A stretch of DNA of 64,000 nucleotides, from positions 496,001-560,000 of the forward strand of contig CAZKFM010000001.1 in the NCBI GenBank assembly GCA_964552195.1, read 5' to 3'. This document shows, one piece after another, positions 26,139 to 34,824 of this stretch. Origin of the DNA: CAZKAP01 sp964552195. GTDB lineage: Bacteria; Bacteroidota; Bacteroidia; Flavobacteriales; Flavobacteriaceae. The notes beneath the pieces were generated by a model. It was given only the letters and a program-made list of their open reading frames with translations. It did no database searches and had not been told where the DNA came from. A program made the position numbers and the translations under genes. Numbering within the stretch: the stretch's first letter is position 1; every line of letters starts with the position of its first letter.

Positions 26139-27388
26139 GCGATTTCCCGCTTCAGGGGGTACCAGGTAAAATGGGTTAGACTCCTCCAGGCCCATTCCAG
26201 GGGTCCATAGCGGAACCGGGTTAACCAGGCTTTACTCAGCACCATTTGCAAGCCGATGACTGCAAGGGCTAGCAGCAGGGACCAGATACTACTGATCTCT
26301 CCCATCATGCCCAATCCCCAGTTGTAGTAGATACCGGTTCCGATCAGCGTCTGCACGATATAGTTGGTCAGGGCCATTTTACCATAGGGAATAAAGGCAT
26401 TGAGTCGTTTCTCGCCTTTGGGGGTCTTGTAAATGATCAGAAATACGGAAACCAGTATGGCGGTCATCCCCAGGTTAATCAGGTCCACTCCGGTAAGCCC
26501 GAACATCAGGTCCCAGGTCTCGAAAGCAATCTCCTGTCCCAGGTTCTGGTATTTGCTGAACACCCCAATGACCAGGGCTACCGATAGCCCAAAGATCACC
26601 ACCCCAAAAATCCACAGATAACGGAGCACTTCTTTGTAGGTGCGGAACTTACGAAAGAATTCGAGCTTACCCGCCCACAGACCCAGCAGGAAGAAGCCAA
26701 AGGTGAGGTAGCCGCGATTGAATATTCCGAACTGAAATTCGATCTTGTTTAAGATCCCATCCCAGGCATTGGCCGCGAAAACATCCCAGAGACTTCCCTG
26801 CTGAAGTACTTTCAGGTATTCGGTCACCCAGGAAGCCTCGTTGTCCATGAGGTCGTAGTCCACAAAAAGGGTATTGCTGCCGTTCAAGTAAAACACCAGG
26901 TAACGTCCCAGTCCGAGTAAGATCAGAGCGGAAAATGCCAGTGTCAGGTACTTGGGAGCTTTGTGGAAAGGGATCAGCGGTATGCCGAGCACGGCATAGA
27001 GCAAGAGAATGTCACCCCGGTAAAAGAGACTGTGGACGTAACCTATACCGAACAGGATCAGAATCCGCCAAAGGAAGGTTCCCGCGTAGTTTACCCCCCT
27101 CCGACTGCCACTTTCCATCTGCAGGTAGAACGAAAGTCCGAACAGAAACGAGAACAAGGCAAAGAACTTGCCCCTAATGAAAATTTGGGTGAAGGCCTCA
27201 GCCACCTGATCGGCTATGCCAGGCATCAGCTGCTCGGTGAGCTCTGGAGTAACGGGCCCCGCTATGTAGTTCTCTTGCATATGTGCGATCACGATGCCTG
27301 CCAGGGCGAAGCCCCTTAGCGCATCAACTACGGAAATTCTGTTACGGGCCGGTGCAGGGGATCCGGGGACGGTTTCGGTAGTGTTCAT
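26135..27388 (-). CDS. DUF418 family polytopic membrane protein
   Basis: 417 residues with about nine to ten membrane helices. The N-terminus, RISVVDALRGFALAGIVIAH, is the DUF418 signature, and the C-terminal FIPYGKMALTNYIVQTLIGT and GPLEWAWRSLT complete the family pattern. Family members are sometimes compared to acyltransferase-3-like membrane proteins, but no reaction is established to my knowledge. Upstream on its strand is TATCTTTA, one base off TAnnTTTG. Confidence 0.88.
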   Translation of the reverse strand: MNTTETVPGSPAPARNRISVVDALRGFALAGIVIAHMQENYIAGPVTPELTEQLMPGIADQVAEAFTQIFIRGKFFALFSFLFGLSFYLQMESGSRRGVNYAGTFLWRILILFGIGYVHSLFYRGDILLLYAVLGIPLIPFHKAPKYLTLAFSALILLGLGRYLVFYLNGSNTLFVDYDLMDNEASWVTEYLKVLQQGSLWDVFAANAWDGILNKIEFQFGIFNRGYLTFGFFLLGLWAGKLEFFRKFRTYKEVLRYLWIFGVVIFGLSVALVIGVFSKYQNLGQEIAFETWDLMFGLTGVDLINLGMTAILVSVFLIIYKTPKGEKRLNAFIPYGKMALTNYIVQTLIGTGIYYNWGLGMMGEISSIWSLLLALAVIGLQMVLSKAWLTRFRYGPLEWAWRSLTHFTWYPLKREIA

Positions 27389-27514
27389 GGGCGGTCAGGT
27401 TGTCGAATTAAAGATAGGAAAAGTGCTCAGCTTAAGGGTATTACTCTATATGGACTGAGGTAAACCCGGTATGTTACAATATTTTCTAACTTCTGTGCCA
27501 TATCAGCATAACCT

Positions 27515-28267
27515 ATGGCCAAGATTTTTCGCAAGCGTCGTTTTCGAGAGCTTATGGAGAGTAAAACGGGAAAATACCTGGTCTATGCAGTTGGAGAGAT
27601 CGTTCTGGTCGTTCTGGGAATATTGATCGCCTTACAGATCAATACCTGGAATAACGAACGGCTAGAACGGGACAAAGAGCAGAAGTTTCTCCTGGAGATT
27701 AGGGAAAATCTGGTCACCGATACCCTGAGCATTGAACGAAATATCCGGTTTTACCAGCGCAAGGACAGCATAATTGGGGAGACGTTGGATTTTTTCACGG
27801 ACTTGTCAAAGGGTGAGGCCGTTTACAGCTTTGACAAACTGAATCAGGTAATGAATGTGCTTACCAGTTTCAATGCTTATGTCCCCAAGCGTACCGCCTA
27901 TGAAAACATGATTGCCTCGGAAGACATTTCCATACTCCGCAGCGACTCTCTTCGTTCGTCCCTGTCCTTGTATTACAGCAACCTGGAATTCGAGAACGGC
28001 AGCCAGACCCGGATGATTGAGATCACGCGATCATTTACTAACGACATCACCCCCAAACTCATGAGCCGGGAGTTTGCACTGAACTATTTCGGAGATGATT
28101 TGGATCTTAAGTCCGTCAACCAGATTACGGTGCATCGGGACGAGGTGGTAATATCCAATATTTTCATAATGAGGATCGTAGGAGCTAATCTACTCAGGGA
28201 ACTAGCCGACCTCAAAGAATACTGCCGGTCACTTATTGTCCAGATCGACCGGGAACTCGAACGCTAA
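27515..28267 (+). CDS. DUF6090 family membrane-anchored protein
   Basis: 250 residues. A basic N-terminus leads to one membrane helix in KYLVYAVGEIVLVVLGILIA then LQINTWNNER, the hallmark of DUF6090, which is abundant in flavobacteria. The rest is a charged helical domain with no recognisable catalytic motif. The function is unknown. It is divergent from the DUF418 gene and separated by 52 bases from the molybdenum-cofactor operon on the same strand. Confidence 0.85.
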   Translation: MAKIFRKRRFRELMESKTGKYLVYAVGEIVLVVLGILIALQINTWNNERLERDKEQKFLLEIRENLVTDTLSIERNIRFYQRKDSIIGETLDFFTDLSKGEAVYSFDKLNQVMNVLTSFNAYVPKRTAYENMIASEDISILRSDSLRSSLSLYYSNLEFENGSQTRMIEITRSFTNDITPKLMSREFALNYFGDDLDLKSVNQITVHRDEVVISNIFIMRIVGANLLRELADLKEYCRSLIVQIDRELER

Positions 28268-28319
28268 ACAGTAAACGTTCAGCATTTCGGATTGCGCGGC
28301 TTAAGGCGTATTTTTAGGG

Positions 28320-29471
28320 ATGGCTATGAAACAGCGAATCTACCTGGATTACAACGCGACCACTCCGGTTCGTCCCGAGACCTTGGAGGCCATGATGCCG
28401 TATTTTTCGGAGCGCTACGGGAACGCCTCCAGCAGGGAGCATGCCTACGGCTGGACCGCAGAGGAAGCCGTCGATCGGGCCCGCGAGTCCGTAGCAAAAG
28501 CAGTAGGTGCCCGTCCTGCTGAGATTGTTTTTTCATCGGGTGCCACCGAGTCGGTATTCCTGGCCATTCGGGGCTATCATGCCGCTAACCCTCATAAGTC
28601 CAGGCATATTATCAGTTGCCGTACCGAACATCGAGCCGTGTTGGATACACTCGAGGCTTTGCAACGCGAGGGCTTTGATCTCACCCTCCTGGAGGCAGAC
28701 CGGGACGGAAGGATCGACCTCGACGCCCTGGACGATGCGCTGGAGAATCCTGTCCTCATGGTCTGCCTGATGATGGCCAATAACGAGACGGGCGTAATCC
28801 ATCCGGTAGAGCAGATCGCCCAAAGGGTTCATGAAGCCGGGGCCGTGCTCCTTACGGATGTCACCCAGGCGGTCGGAAAAATACCGGTGGATCTGCCGGC
28901 CCTGGCCGCCGACCTGGCCGTCTTTTCCTCCCATAAAATTTACGGTCCCAAGGGCGCAGGAGCTTTGTACATTAACAGAAAACGAGGAGTGCGACTGAAT
29001 CCGGTGACCTTTGGTGGCGGACAGGAGAAAGGCCTGAGACCGGGGACCCACAATGTTCCCGCTATAGTCGGATTCGGAAAGGCCTGTTCGCTCATCGATG
29101 TGGAATCCGAAAGTAAGCGGCTGAACAGTCTCAGAGAGCGGCTGGAGTCCAAGCTGCTGCGGATACCAGGGGCCGTCATCAACGGATCCGGGACAGAACG
29201 ACTGCCCAATACCACCAGCGTCAGTTTCCGGGATGTGGACGGCAATCGCCTAATCCGGGGCCTCAGAAACCTGGCCCTGTCCAGGGGCTCGGCCTGTTCT
29301 TCGAATATGGACCGCCCATCTCATGTGCTCAGGGCCATGGGTCTGGACGATCCGCTGGCATTCGCCACTCTGAGGATCAGCCTGGGTCTCCACACCTCCG
29401 AATCGGATATCGACAAGGCCGCAGCTGATATATCGGAAAGGGTACGTGAATTGAAATCGGCATGGGCATGA
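28320..29471 (+). CDS. Cysteine desulfurase, NifS/IscS family
   Basis: 383 residues. IYLDYNATTPVRPETLEAM opens the enzyme, the PLP lysine is K206 in FSSHKIYGPKGAGALY, and the catalytic Cys is C326 in SRGSACSSN. It makes a persulfide from cysteine. Its 3' end overlaps xdhC, whose product presents molybdenum cofactor for sulfuration, so the probable job is adding the terminal sulfido ligand needed by xanthine-oxidase-family enzymes, or feeding sulfur to the MoaD domain. It is unlikely to be the main Fe-S desulfurase. TATTTTTA six bases before the ATG may be the operon's -7 element. A second ATG lies at 28326. Confidence 0.92.
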   Translation: MAMKQRIYLDYNATTPVRPETLEAMMPYFSERYGNASSREHAYGWTAEEAVDRARESVAKAVGARPAEIVFSSGATESVFLAIRGYHAANPHKSRHIISCRTEHRAVLDTLEALQREGFDLTLLEADRDGRIDLDALDDALENPVLMVCLMMANNETGVIHPVEQIAQRVHEAGAVLLTDVTQAVGKIPVDLPALAADLAVFSSHKIYGPKGAGALYINRKRGVRLNPVTFGGGQEKGLRPGTHNVPAIVGFGKACSLIDVESESKRLNSLRERLESKLLRIPGAVINGSGTERLPNTTSVSFRDVDGNRLIRGLRNLALSRGSACSSNMDRPSHVLRAMGLDDPLAFATLRISLGLHTSESDIDKAAADISERVRELKSAWA

Positions 29472-30637
29472 AGGAACTCAAGGCTCTGTTGGAATCCTAT
29501 GATCGACTGAAGTCTCGGGGAATTGCCAGCGTATTGGCGACCGTGGTTCATGTGGAAGGCTCTTCTTACCGCCGGGCAGGGGCACGCATGCTGGTGGATG
29601 AGCTCGGAAATCTCACCGGTGCCATTAGCGGGGGCTGTCTGGAAGGAGATTCCCTGCGTAAGGCATTACTGGCCCACGAGCAGGGCAATAACAAACTCGT
29701 CACCTACGATACCAGCGATGAGGACGACGCCCTGATCGGAGCTCAGTTGGGTTGTAACGGGATCATACAGGTGCTCTTTGAGCCTCTGGATTATACCGAT
29801 GCCCACAACGCCCTGGAACTCCTTCGCAGTCCGCTGGAAGAGGAACGTCCGGCTGTGGTCCTGGTGGGTTATTGTCCTGATTCAGGCTCTGCATCACCGG
29901 GAACGGTTCGGCTTAGCCTCGGGGAGGAAAACTACAGAGGACGGTTACTACCCCCTTCTCAAGCCAGGCTATTGAATACCGAGGCTGCCCGAGTATGGAG
30001 AGAGAAGCAATCCCGCTTGGTAGAACTGGAGACGGAAGGGGCATCCTCCGTTCGGTACTTCCTGCAATTCATCGAGTCTCCTGTTGATCTGATTCTGGTC
30101 GGTGCCGGCAACGACGCCGTAGTTCTTTCCGCCCAGGCCGAACTCCTCGGATGGAAGGTTACCGTGATCGACGGTCGCTCCACTCATGCAAAGCAGGAAC
30201 GCTTCGGGAGTTCCTGCCAGGTGATCGTAAGCAAGCCCGAAGATTCGCTGAAGCAGCTTCGGCTTCATTCGAGGACCTGCGTTGTTCTGATGAGCCACAA
30301 CTATAATTACGATAAAGATGTTCTAAGGCTGATGCTTGCAACGCCTGAGGCACCCTATATCGGGATGCTTGGGCCCAGGAAGAAGTTTGAACGCATGAAG
30401 GACGAGTTGGGCTCGGAAGGAATCGCAATTACCCCGGAAGTTGCGGAGCGCATTTTTGCCCCTGTGGGTCTGGATATCGGTGCGGAAACGCCCGAGCAAA
30501 TCGCCCTTTCCGTGTTGGCAGAGATTCAGGCCGTATTGCATGGAAAGCGGGGCGGTTTTCTCCGGGAGCGGCAGACCCCGATACACGACCGGGAGGCCAG
30601 TGGATTACGAAAATTGAGATCCGAATCCCATGAGTAA
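29462..30637 (+). CDS. xdhC: XdhC/CoxI family molybdenum-cofactor insertion chaperone
   Basis: 391 residues. The N-terminal XdhC/CoxI domain has VEGSSYRRAGARMLVDELG and AISGGCLEGD; the C-terminal Rossmann domain starts DLILVGAGNDAVVLSAQAEL and ends APVGLDIGAETPEQIALSVL. XdhC binds cofactor, protects it during sulfuration and delivers it to the hydroxylase. It overlaps the desulfurase gene by 10 bases and the next gene by 8, so all three are translationally coupled. The client is most likely the IorB-type enzyme at 36.8-39.0 kb. Confidence 0.92.
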   Translation: MGMKELKALLESYDRLKSRGIASVLATVVHVEGSSYRRAGARMLVDELGNLTGAISGGCLEGDSLRKALLAHEQGNNKLVTYDTSDEDDALIGAQLGCNGIIQVLFEPLDYTDAHNALELLRSPLEEERPAVVLVGYCPDSGSASPGTVRLSLGEENYRGRLLPPSQARLLNTEAARVWREKQSRLVELETEGASSVRYFLQFIESPVDLILVGAGNDAVVLSAQAELLGWKVTVIDGRSTHAKQERFGSSCQVIVSKPEDSLKQLRLHSRTCVVLMSHNYNYDKDVLRLMLATPEAPYIGMLGPRKKFERMKDELGSEGIAITPEVAERIFAPVGLDIGAETPEQIALSVLAEIQAVLHGKRGGFLRERQTPIHDREASGLRKLRSESHE

Positions 30638-31466
30638 TACAGGCGTGTTGATCCTGGCCGCAGGCGGGTCCACCCGCCTGGGACGACCCAAGCAGCTGGT
30701 GAAGTTTAGGTCTATGACCCTGCTTCAGCGCACTGTCGATCTGGCCGGTGCGTTGGGGCTGGAAAAAGGCGTTGTGGTACTTGGAAGATATGCGGAAGAG
30801 ATTTTGGAATCCACGGATATAGGCACATACAGGGCGGTGATCAATCCGGACTGGACAAAGGGAATGTCGGGGAGCATACGCCGGGGGCTGGCGAAGCTCC
30901 TGAAGGAATACCCGGGACTCGACAACCTTTTAGTCCTGTTGTCGGATCAGCCGCTGTTGGATCGGGGCGACCTGGAACGCTTGCTCAACCACCATCGCAG
31001 CCAGCAAATCAAGGCTACTTTTGCGCTTCACGGTGACAGGCCCGGGGTTCCGGCCGTGTTTTCGCGAGATGCATTCCCCGAACTAAACCGGCTGGAAGGA
31101 GATCAGGGTGCCCGCAAGTTGGTGTATCTTGAGGGTTTCGATTACAGTACGGTTCCTTTCCGATCACCGGATTTCGACATCGACACTCCGGAAGACCTTA
31201 AGGAACTTAAAGACATGGAGAAAATGAAAATTGCCATAGAGGTGAAGTATTTCGGTGTGCTGGCCGAGTCGGTCGGGCTGGCAAAGGAGGTAGTGGAGGT
31301 AAGTCCGGGTACTACATCCGGGGAGCTCCGGGAGCTCTGTGCCCATCGTCACCGGTTTTCGGATCGCGGCAGCATACAAGTGGCGGTCAATCAGCGATTG
31401 GACGCAGTCACTGAACTTAAAGGAGGGGATGAGGTCGCCCTGCTCCCTCCGTTTGCAGGAGGGTGA
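30630..31466 (+). CDS. Fusion of MocA-type nucleotidyltransferase and MoaD sulfur carrier
   Basis: 278 residues with two parts. Residues 1-~192 are a MobA/MocA-like nucleotidyltransferase: LILAAGGSTRLGRPKQLV, then NPDWTKGMSGSIRRGL, LLSDQPLLD and a final DIDTPEDL. Residues ~199-278 are a ubiquitin-like MoaD: VKYFGVLAESVGL through ALLPPFAGG with the C-terminal Gly-Gly. The first part should make molybdopterin cytosine dinucleotide; the second carries thiocarboxylate sulfur in MPT synthase with MoaE. The frame is continuous. Internal ATGs at 31215 and 31224 could also yield free MoaD. Confidence 0.88.
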   Translation: MSNTGVLILAAGGSTRLGRPKQLVKFRSMTLLQRTVDLAGALGLEKGVVVLGRYAEEILESTDIGTYRAVINPDWTKGMSGSIRRGLAKLLKEYPGLDNLLVLLSDQPLLDRGDLERLLNHHRSQQIKATFALHGDRPGVPAVFSRDAFPELNRLEGDQGARKLVYLEGFDYSTVPFRSPDFDIDTPEDLKELKDMEKMKIAIEVKYFGVLAESVGLAKEVVEVSPGTTSGELRELCAHRHRFSDRGSIQVAVNQRLDAVTELKGGDEVALLPPFAGG

Positions 31467-32500
31467 TGAAGGAGCCGAATCTGAACCGATACAGTCGGCA
31501 GCTCATGCTGGAAGAGGTGGGTACTGAGGGACAACAGCGGCTGGCTAAGGCACGGGTGCTGATCGTGGGCGTAGGAGGTTTGGGTGCCCCGGCAGCGCTT
31601 TACCTGGCCGGGGCCGGTGTAGGAACCCTGGGACTGGTCGACCACGACCGGGTGGATATTACCAACCTTCACCGCCAGCCCATTTATACCGAGCTTGATC
31701 TGGGAAAACCCAAAGCCGAAGCGGCTGCTGCCCGGCTGAGACAGCTGCATTCAACTATTGAATTGCATGTCTACAGCAGGGCCTTCGACCGGAAACTGGC
31801 GGAGGAAATACTCACTTCTTACGATGTGGTGGTGGACGGCACGGACAACTTCGAAACCAAGTACCTGATCAACGATAGTTGCCTGCTGGCCGGGATACCC
31901 TGGGTGTATGCCTCGGTGTACAAGTACCAGGGTCAGCTCTCGGTATTCAACTACCATGAAGGCCCGACCTATCGCTGTCTGTTTCCCTCGCCTCCGGACA
32001 CCCTACTCAGTTGCGAGTTAACGGGTGTACTCGGGGTCGTACCCGGGACACTCGGTCTACTACAGGCCACAGAAGTCCTGAAGATGGTACTCGGTGTAGG
32101 CGAAGTCTGTTCGGGCCGGGTCCGCATCCTCGATCTGCTGCAGGGAAGCGACTACAGCCTGGAGGTACAGCGGAATCCCGCGGAAATCGTGAAGATTCGG
32201 CGAAATGGGGTGCTTCCTGTGCTGGCGAGTTGTAAATTGCAGGATGCGCCGGGGTGGTATTTGGACGTCAGGGAAACCTACGAACAACCCCGGGCCAGGG
32301 GTGCAAACCTCCTGCGCATCCCACTGGGCCAGCTCGATTCGCGTCATGCAGAGATACCCAGGGACCAGCCGGTGGCGGTGTTCTGCCAGTCGGGCAACCG
32401 GAGCAGTCAGGCCATTCGTTTGCTGAGGGACACCTACGGGTTTAACAACCTCAGTCAGGTGGAAGGGGGGATAGAAACGATACGATATGGAGAAGCGTAA
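31466..32500 (+). CDS. moeB: MoeB-type adenylyltransferase with C-terminal rhodanese domain
   Basis: About 344 residues from the ATG at 31466, sharing one base with the previous TGA (TGATG). Residues ~5-235 are a ThiF/MoeB domain: RYSRQLMLEEVGTEGQQRL, VLIVGVGGLGAPAALYLAGA, DGTDNFETKYLIND and VLGVVPGTLGLLQATEVLK. Residues ~255-344 are a rhodanese domain with VAVFCQSGNRSSQAI (active Cys loop). It adenylates the MoaD C-terminus and may transfer sulfur itself, with the desulfurase upstream as donor. The usual zinc CxxC pairs look incomplete (TYRC and a lone SCK). Confidence 0.9.
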   Translation: MKEPNLNRYSRQLMLEEVGTEGQQRLAKARVLIVGVGGLGAPAALYLAGAGVGTLGLVDHDRVDITNLHRQPIYTELDLGKPKAEAAAARLRQLHSTIELHVYSRAFDRKLAEEILTSYDVVVDGTDNFETKYLINDSCLLAGIPWVYASVYKYQGQLSVFNYHEGPTYRCLFPSPPDTLLSCELTGVLGVVPGTLGLLQATEVLKMVLGVGEVCSGRVRILDLLQGSDYSLEVQRNPAEIVKIRRNGVLPVLASCKLQDAPGWYLDVRETYEQPRARGANLLRIPLGQLDSRHAEIPRDQPVAVFCQSGNRSSQAIRLLRDTYGFNNLSQVEGGIETIRYGEA

Positions 32501-32930
32501 ACCGAAGAAGGTATTTGTGAACGGGCCGATTCCTCCTGAAAAGCTGGCCACCTCGGTGGCTCATCACCAGTCCAAAACGGAGATCGGGGCCCACAGTATA
32601 TTCCTGGGTCAGGTCCGGGCAGACCAGATCGATGGAAAGACGGTAACGGCCATTGAGTACAGTGCCTATGAGGAAATGGCAAATCCGATTTTACACGAAA
32701 TCCGGGAGGAAGCCTTTGCCCGTTTTGACATCACCTGTGCCCACGTATATCACAGTCTCGGCAAGGTGGGCGTGGGAGAGCTCTGTTTTTATGTTTTTAC
32801 TTCCTCTGCCCGAAGGAAAACCGCTATGGCGGCCACGGAGTACTTCGTGGAACAGATCAAGGAACGGGTTCCGATCTTCGGGAAAGAGTTATTCGAAGAT
32901 CAGTCCCACCAATGGAAGGTCAATAGGTAA
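32487..32930 (+). CDS. moaE: Molybdopterin synthase large subunit MoaE
   Basis: 147 residues. GAHSIFLGQVRAD, the central YSAYEEMANPILHEI and RRKTAMAATEYFVEQIKERV then PIFGKE with a conserved Lys are standard MoaE blocks. Together with the MoaD domain it converts cyclic pyranopterin monophosphate to molybdopterin. It overlaps moeB by 14 bases and shares one base with the next start. Confidence 0.94.
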   Translation: MEKRKPKKVFVNGPIPPEKLATSVAHHQSKTEIGAHSIFLGQVRADQIDGKTVTAIEYSAYEEMANPILHEIREEAFARFDITCAHVYHSLGKVGVGELCFYVFTSSARRKTAMAATEYFVEQIKERVPIFGKELFEDQSHQWKVNR

Positions 32931-33829
32931 TGGTAGATATCACCCACAAGTCGAATACCCTCAGGGAAGCTACGGCGGAGGCCATTGTTCGCGTGAGCGA
33001 TCAGGCTACCGTCGAGCGCATCCGGAATCGGGACGTGCCCAAGGGTGATGTATTCGAGATGGCGAGGGCAGCCGGACTCCTGGGGGTTAAGAAGACCCCG
33101 GAACTCTTACCGGACTGCCATCCATTGCCTATAGAGTATGCCCGGATCGATTACGAGATCAAGGATTTGGAAATCCGTATACTCATGACCGTTCGAACCG
33201 TGTACAAAACCGGGGTCGAGGTCGAGGCCATGCATGGCGCCAGTGTGGTGGCCCTGACCATCTACGATATGCTGAAGCCCATCGACAAACAGGTCGAAAT
33301 CGGTAGCATACGCCTGCTTCGGAAGAAAGGCGGTAAGGCGGATTACCAGATCGCCTCAAAAGGACTTTCCGCTCTGGTTGTGGTGTGTTCGGACTCCGTT
33401 GAGGCCGGTGAGGCGCAAGACCGATCCGGAGAGGAAGTTATCCGCAGGTTGGAAATACTCGGTATCAGCTGCGACAAGGCCGTGGTGCCGGACGAGGCCT
33501 CGCGTATCGTAAAGGCACTTATGGGTGCCAGGCAAGATCTGATTGTATTCACGGGTGGTACGGGTGTGGCCCCCAGGGATGTTACCCCGCAGGCCATTGA
33601 ACCCCTGCTGGATATCCGCCTGAGCGGTGTAGAAGAACAAATGAGGCGCTATGGACAGGACCGCATGCCCTATGCCATGCTATCGCGCTCCCTGGCGGGG
33701 GTAAGAGACGGGAAGCTGGTACTGGTTTTGCCGGGTTCCACCAAGGGCGTGGCGGAATGCATGGATGCCGTGTTTCCCCAGATCCTGCACGTGTTTTCAG
33801 TACTAACAGGTAAGCGACATGAATCCTAG
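32930..33829 (+). CDS. Bifunctional MoaC-MoaB fusion
   Basis: 299 residues. Residues 1-~150 are MoaC (cyclic pyranopterin monophosphate synthase): MVDITHKSNTLREATAEAIV, DVPKGDVFEMARAAG, CHPLPI and ASVVALTIYDMLK. Residues ~155-299 are a MoaB/MogA-like domain: LVVVCSDSVEAGE, FTGGTGVAPRDVTPQAI and VLPGSTKGVAECMDAVFP. The first makes the cofactor precursor with MoaA; the second is of the type that adenylates molybdopterin. Such fusions are known in flavobacteria. It overlaps moaA by 11 bases. Confidence 0.92.
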   Translation: MVDITHKSNTLREATAEAIVRVSDQATVERIRNRDVPKGDVFEMARAAGLLGVKKTPELLPDCHPLPIEYARIDYEIKDLEIRILMTVRTVYKTGVEVEAMHGASVVALTIYDMLKPIDKQVEIGSIRLLRKKGGKADYQIASKGLSALVVVCSDSVEAGEAQDRSGEEVIRRLEILGISCDKAVVPDEASRIVKALMGARQDLIVFTGGTGVAPRDVTPQAIEPLLDIRLSGVEEQMRRYGQDRMPYAMLSRSLAGVRDGKLVLVLPGSTKGVAECMDAVFPQILHVFSVLTGKRHES

Positions 33830-34808
33830 TAAACGAATCGTCGATAGTTTTGGGCGACCCCATAATTACCTCAGGATTTCCCTGACGGATCGCTGCAATC
33901 TCCGATGCTTCTACTGCATGCCGGAGGAGGGTAACAACCTGGTAGATAAGCCTCATTTGATGCGAATCGACGAAATCGTCGCGATCGCAGAGGCATTCCG
34001 GGATCTCGGTGTAGATACGGTTCGACTCACGGGGGGCGAACCCCTGGTCCGAAAGGGATTCGGGGAACTGGTCGAGCGACTGGCCGGTCTCGGGCTGACC
34101 CTCAAGATCACCACCAACGGTATACTTCTGGACAAATACCTGCCCTTGTTCGAGGAGCACGGCTTAAGAAAAATTAACCTTAGCCTGGATACCCTGGACA
34201 AGGCGCGTTCGGTTTTCATCACCAAGAGGGATTATTTTGAGCGCATCATGAGGAATCTGGAAGACGCCCTGGCCAGAAACATGGAGGTCAAGCTGAATGT
34301 GGTGCTGATCAAAGGGGTAAACGATGCTGAAATCAACGATTTCGTGCGCTTGACCAGGGAGAAAGACCTGGTCGTGAAGTTTATTGAATTCATGCCCTTC
34401 AAGGGCAACAAGTGGGACTGGAGCAAGGGAGTAAGCAAGCAGGATATACTCGACACCGTGCGCGGGGGTTTTGGAGAGGTGATTGCCCTGGAGAACCCAA
34501 AACACAGTACCTCCGCCAATTTCAAAGTTCCCGGACACCAGGGCCATTTCGGGATCATCAGTACCATAACCAGCCCCTTCTGCTCGGAGTGCAACAGGAT
34601 TCGTCTGACTGCCGATGGCAAGATGAAGAATTGCCTGTTTGCTACTTCGGAGACGGACCTGCTGACCCCATTGCGGGAAGGGGGTAAATTGGCTCCCATT
34701 ATCCTGGAAGCCATCCAAACCAAAAAGTACTCCCGCGATGGTATGGAACTGAAGATGGATGCCGAACACTACGAGCAAAACCGGTCCATGATTTCGATCG
34801 GAGGATAA
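33819..34808 (+). CDS. moaA: GTP 3',8-cyclase MoaA (radical SAM)
   Basis: 329 residues. The radical-SAM 4Fe-4S motif is in RCNLRCFYCMPEEG (CxxxCxxC). The S-adenosylmethionine-binding stretch VRLTGGEPLVRKG follows. The second cluster motif FCSECNRIRLTADG then KNCLF (CxxC-x13-C type) and the C-terminal Gly-Gly (MISIGG) are diagnostic of MoaA. It converts GTP to 3',8-cyclo-GTP, the first step of the pathway, with the MoaC domain upstream as the next enzyme. Confidence 0.96.
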   Translation: MNPSKRIVDSFGRPHNYLRISLTDRCNLRCFYCMPEEGNNLVDKPHLMRIDEIVAIAEAFRDLGVDTVRLTGGEPLVRKGFGELVERLAGLGLTLKITTNGILLDKYLPLFEEHGLRKINLSLDTLDKARSVFITKRDYFERIMRNLEDALARNMEVKLNVVLIKGVNDAEINDFVRLTREKDLVVKFIEFMPFKGNKWDWSKGVSKQDILDTVRGGFGEVIALENPKHSTSANFKVPGHQGHFGIISTITSPFCSECNRIRLTADGKMKNCLFATSETDLLTPLREGGKLAPIILEAIQTKKYSRDGMELKMDAEHYEQNRSMISIGG

Positions 34809-34824
34809 GTTAAACGGTAACCCT

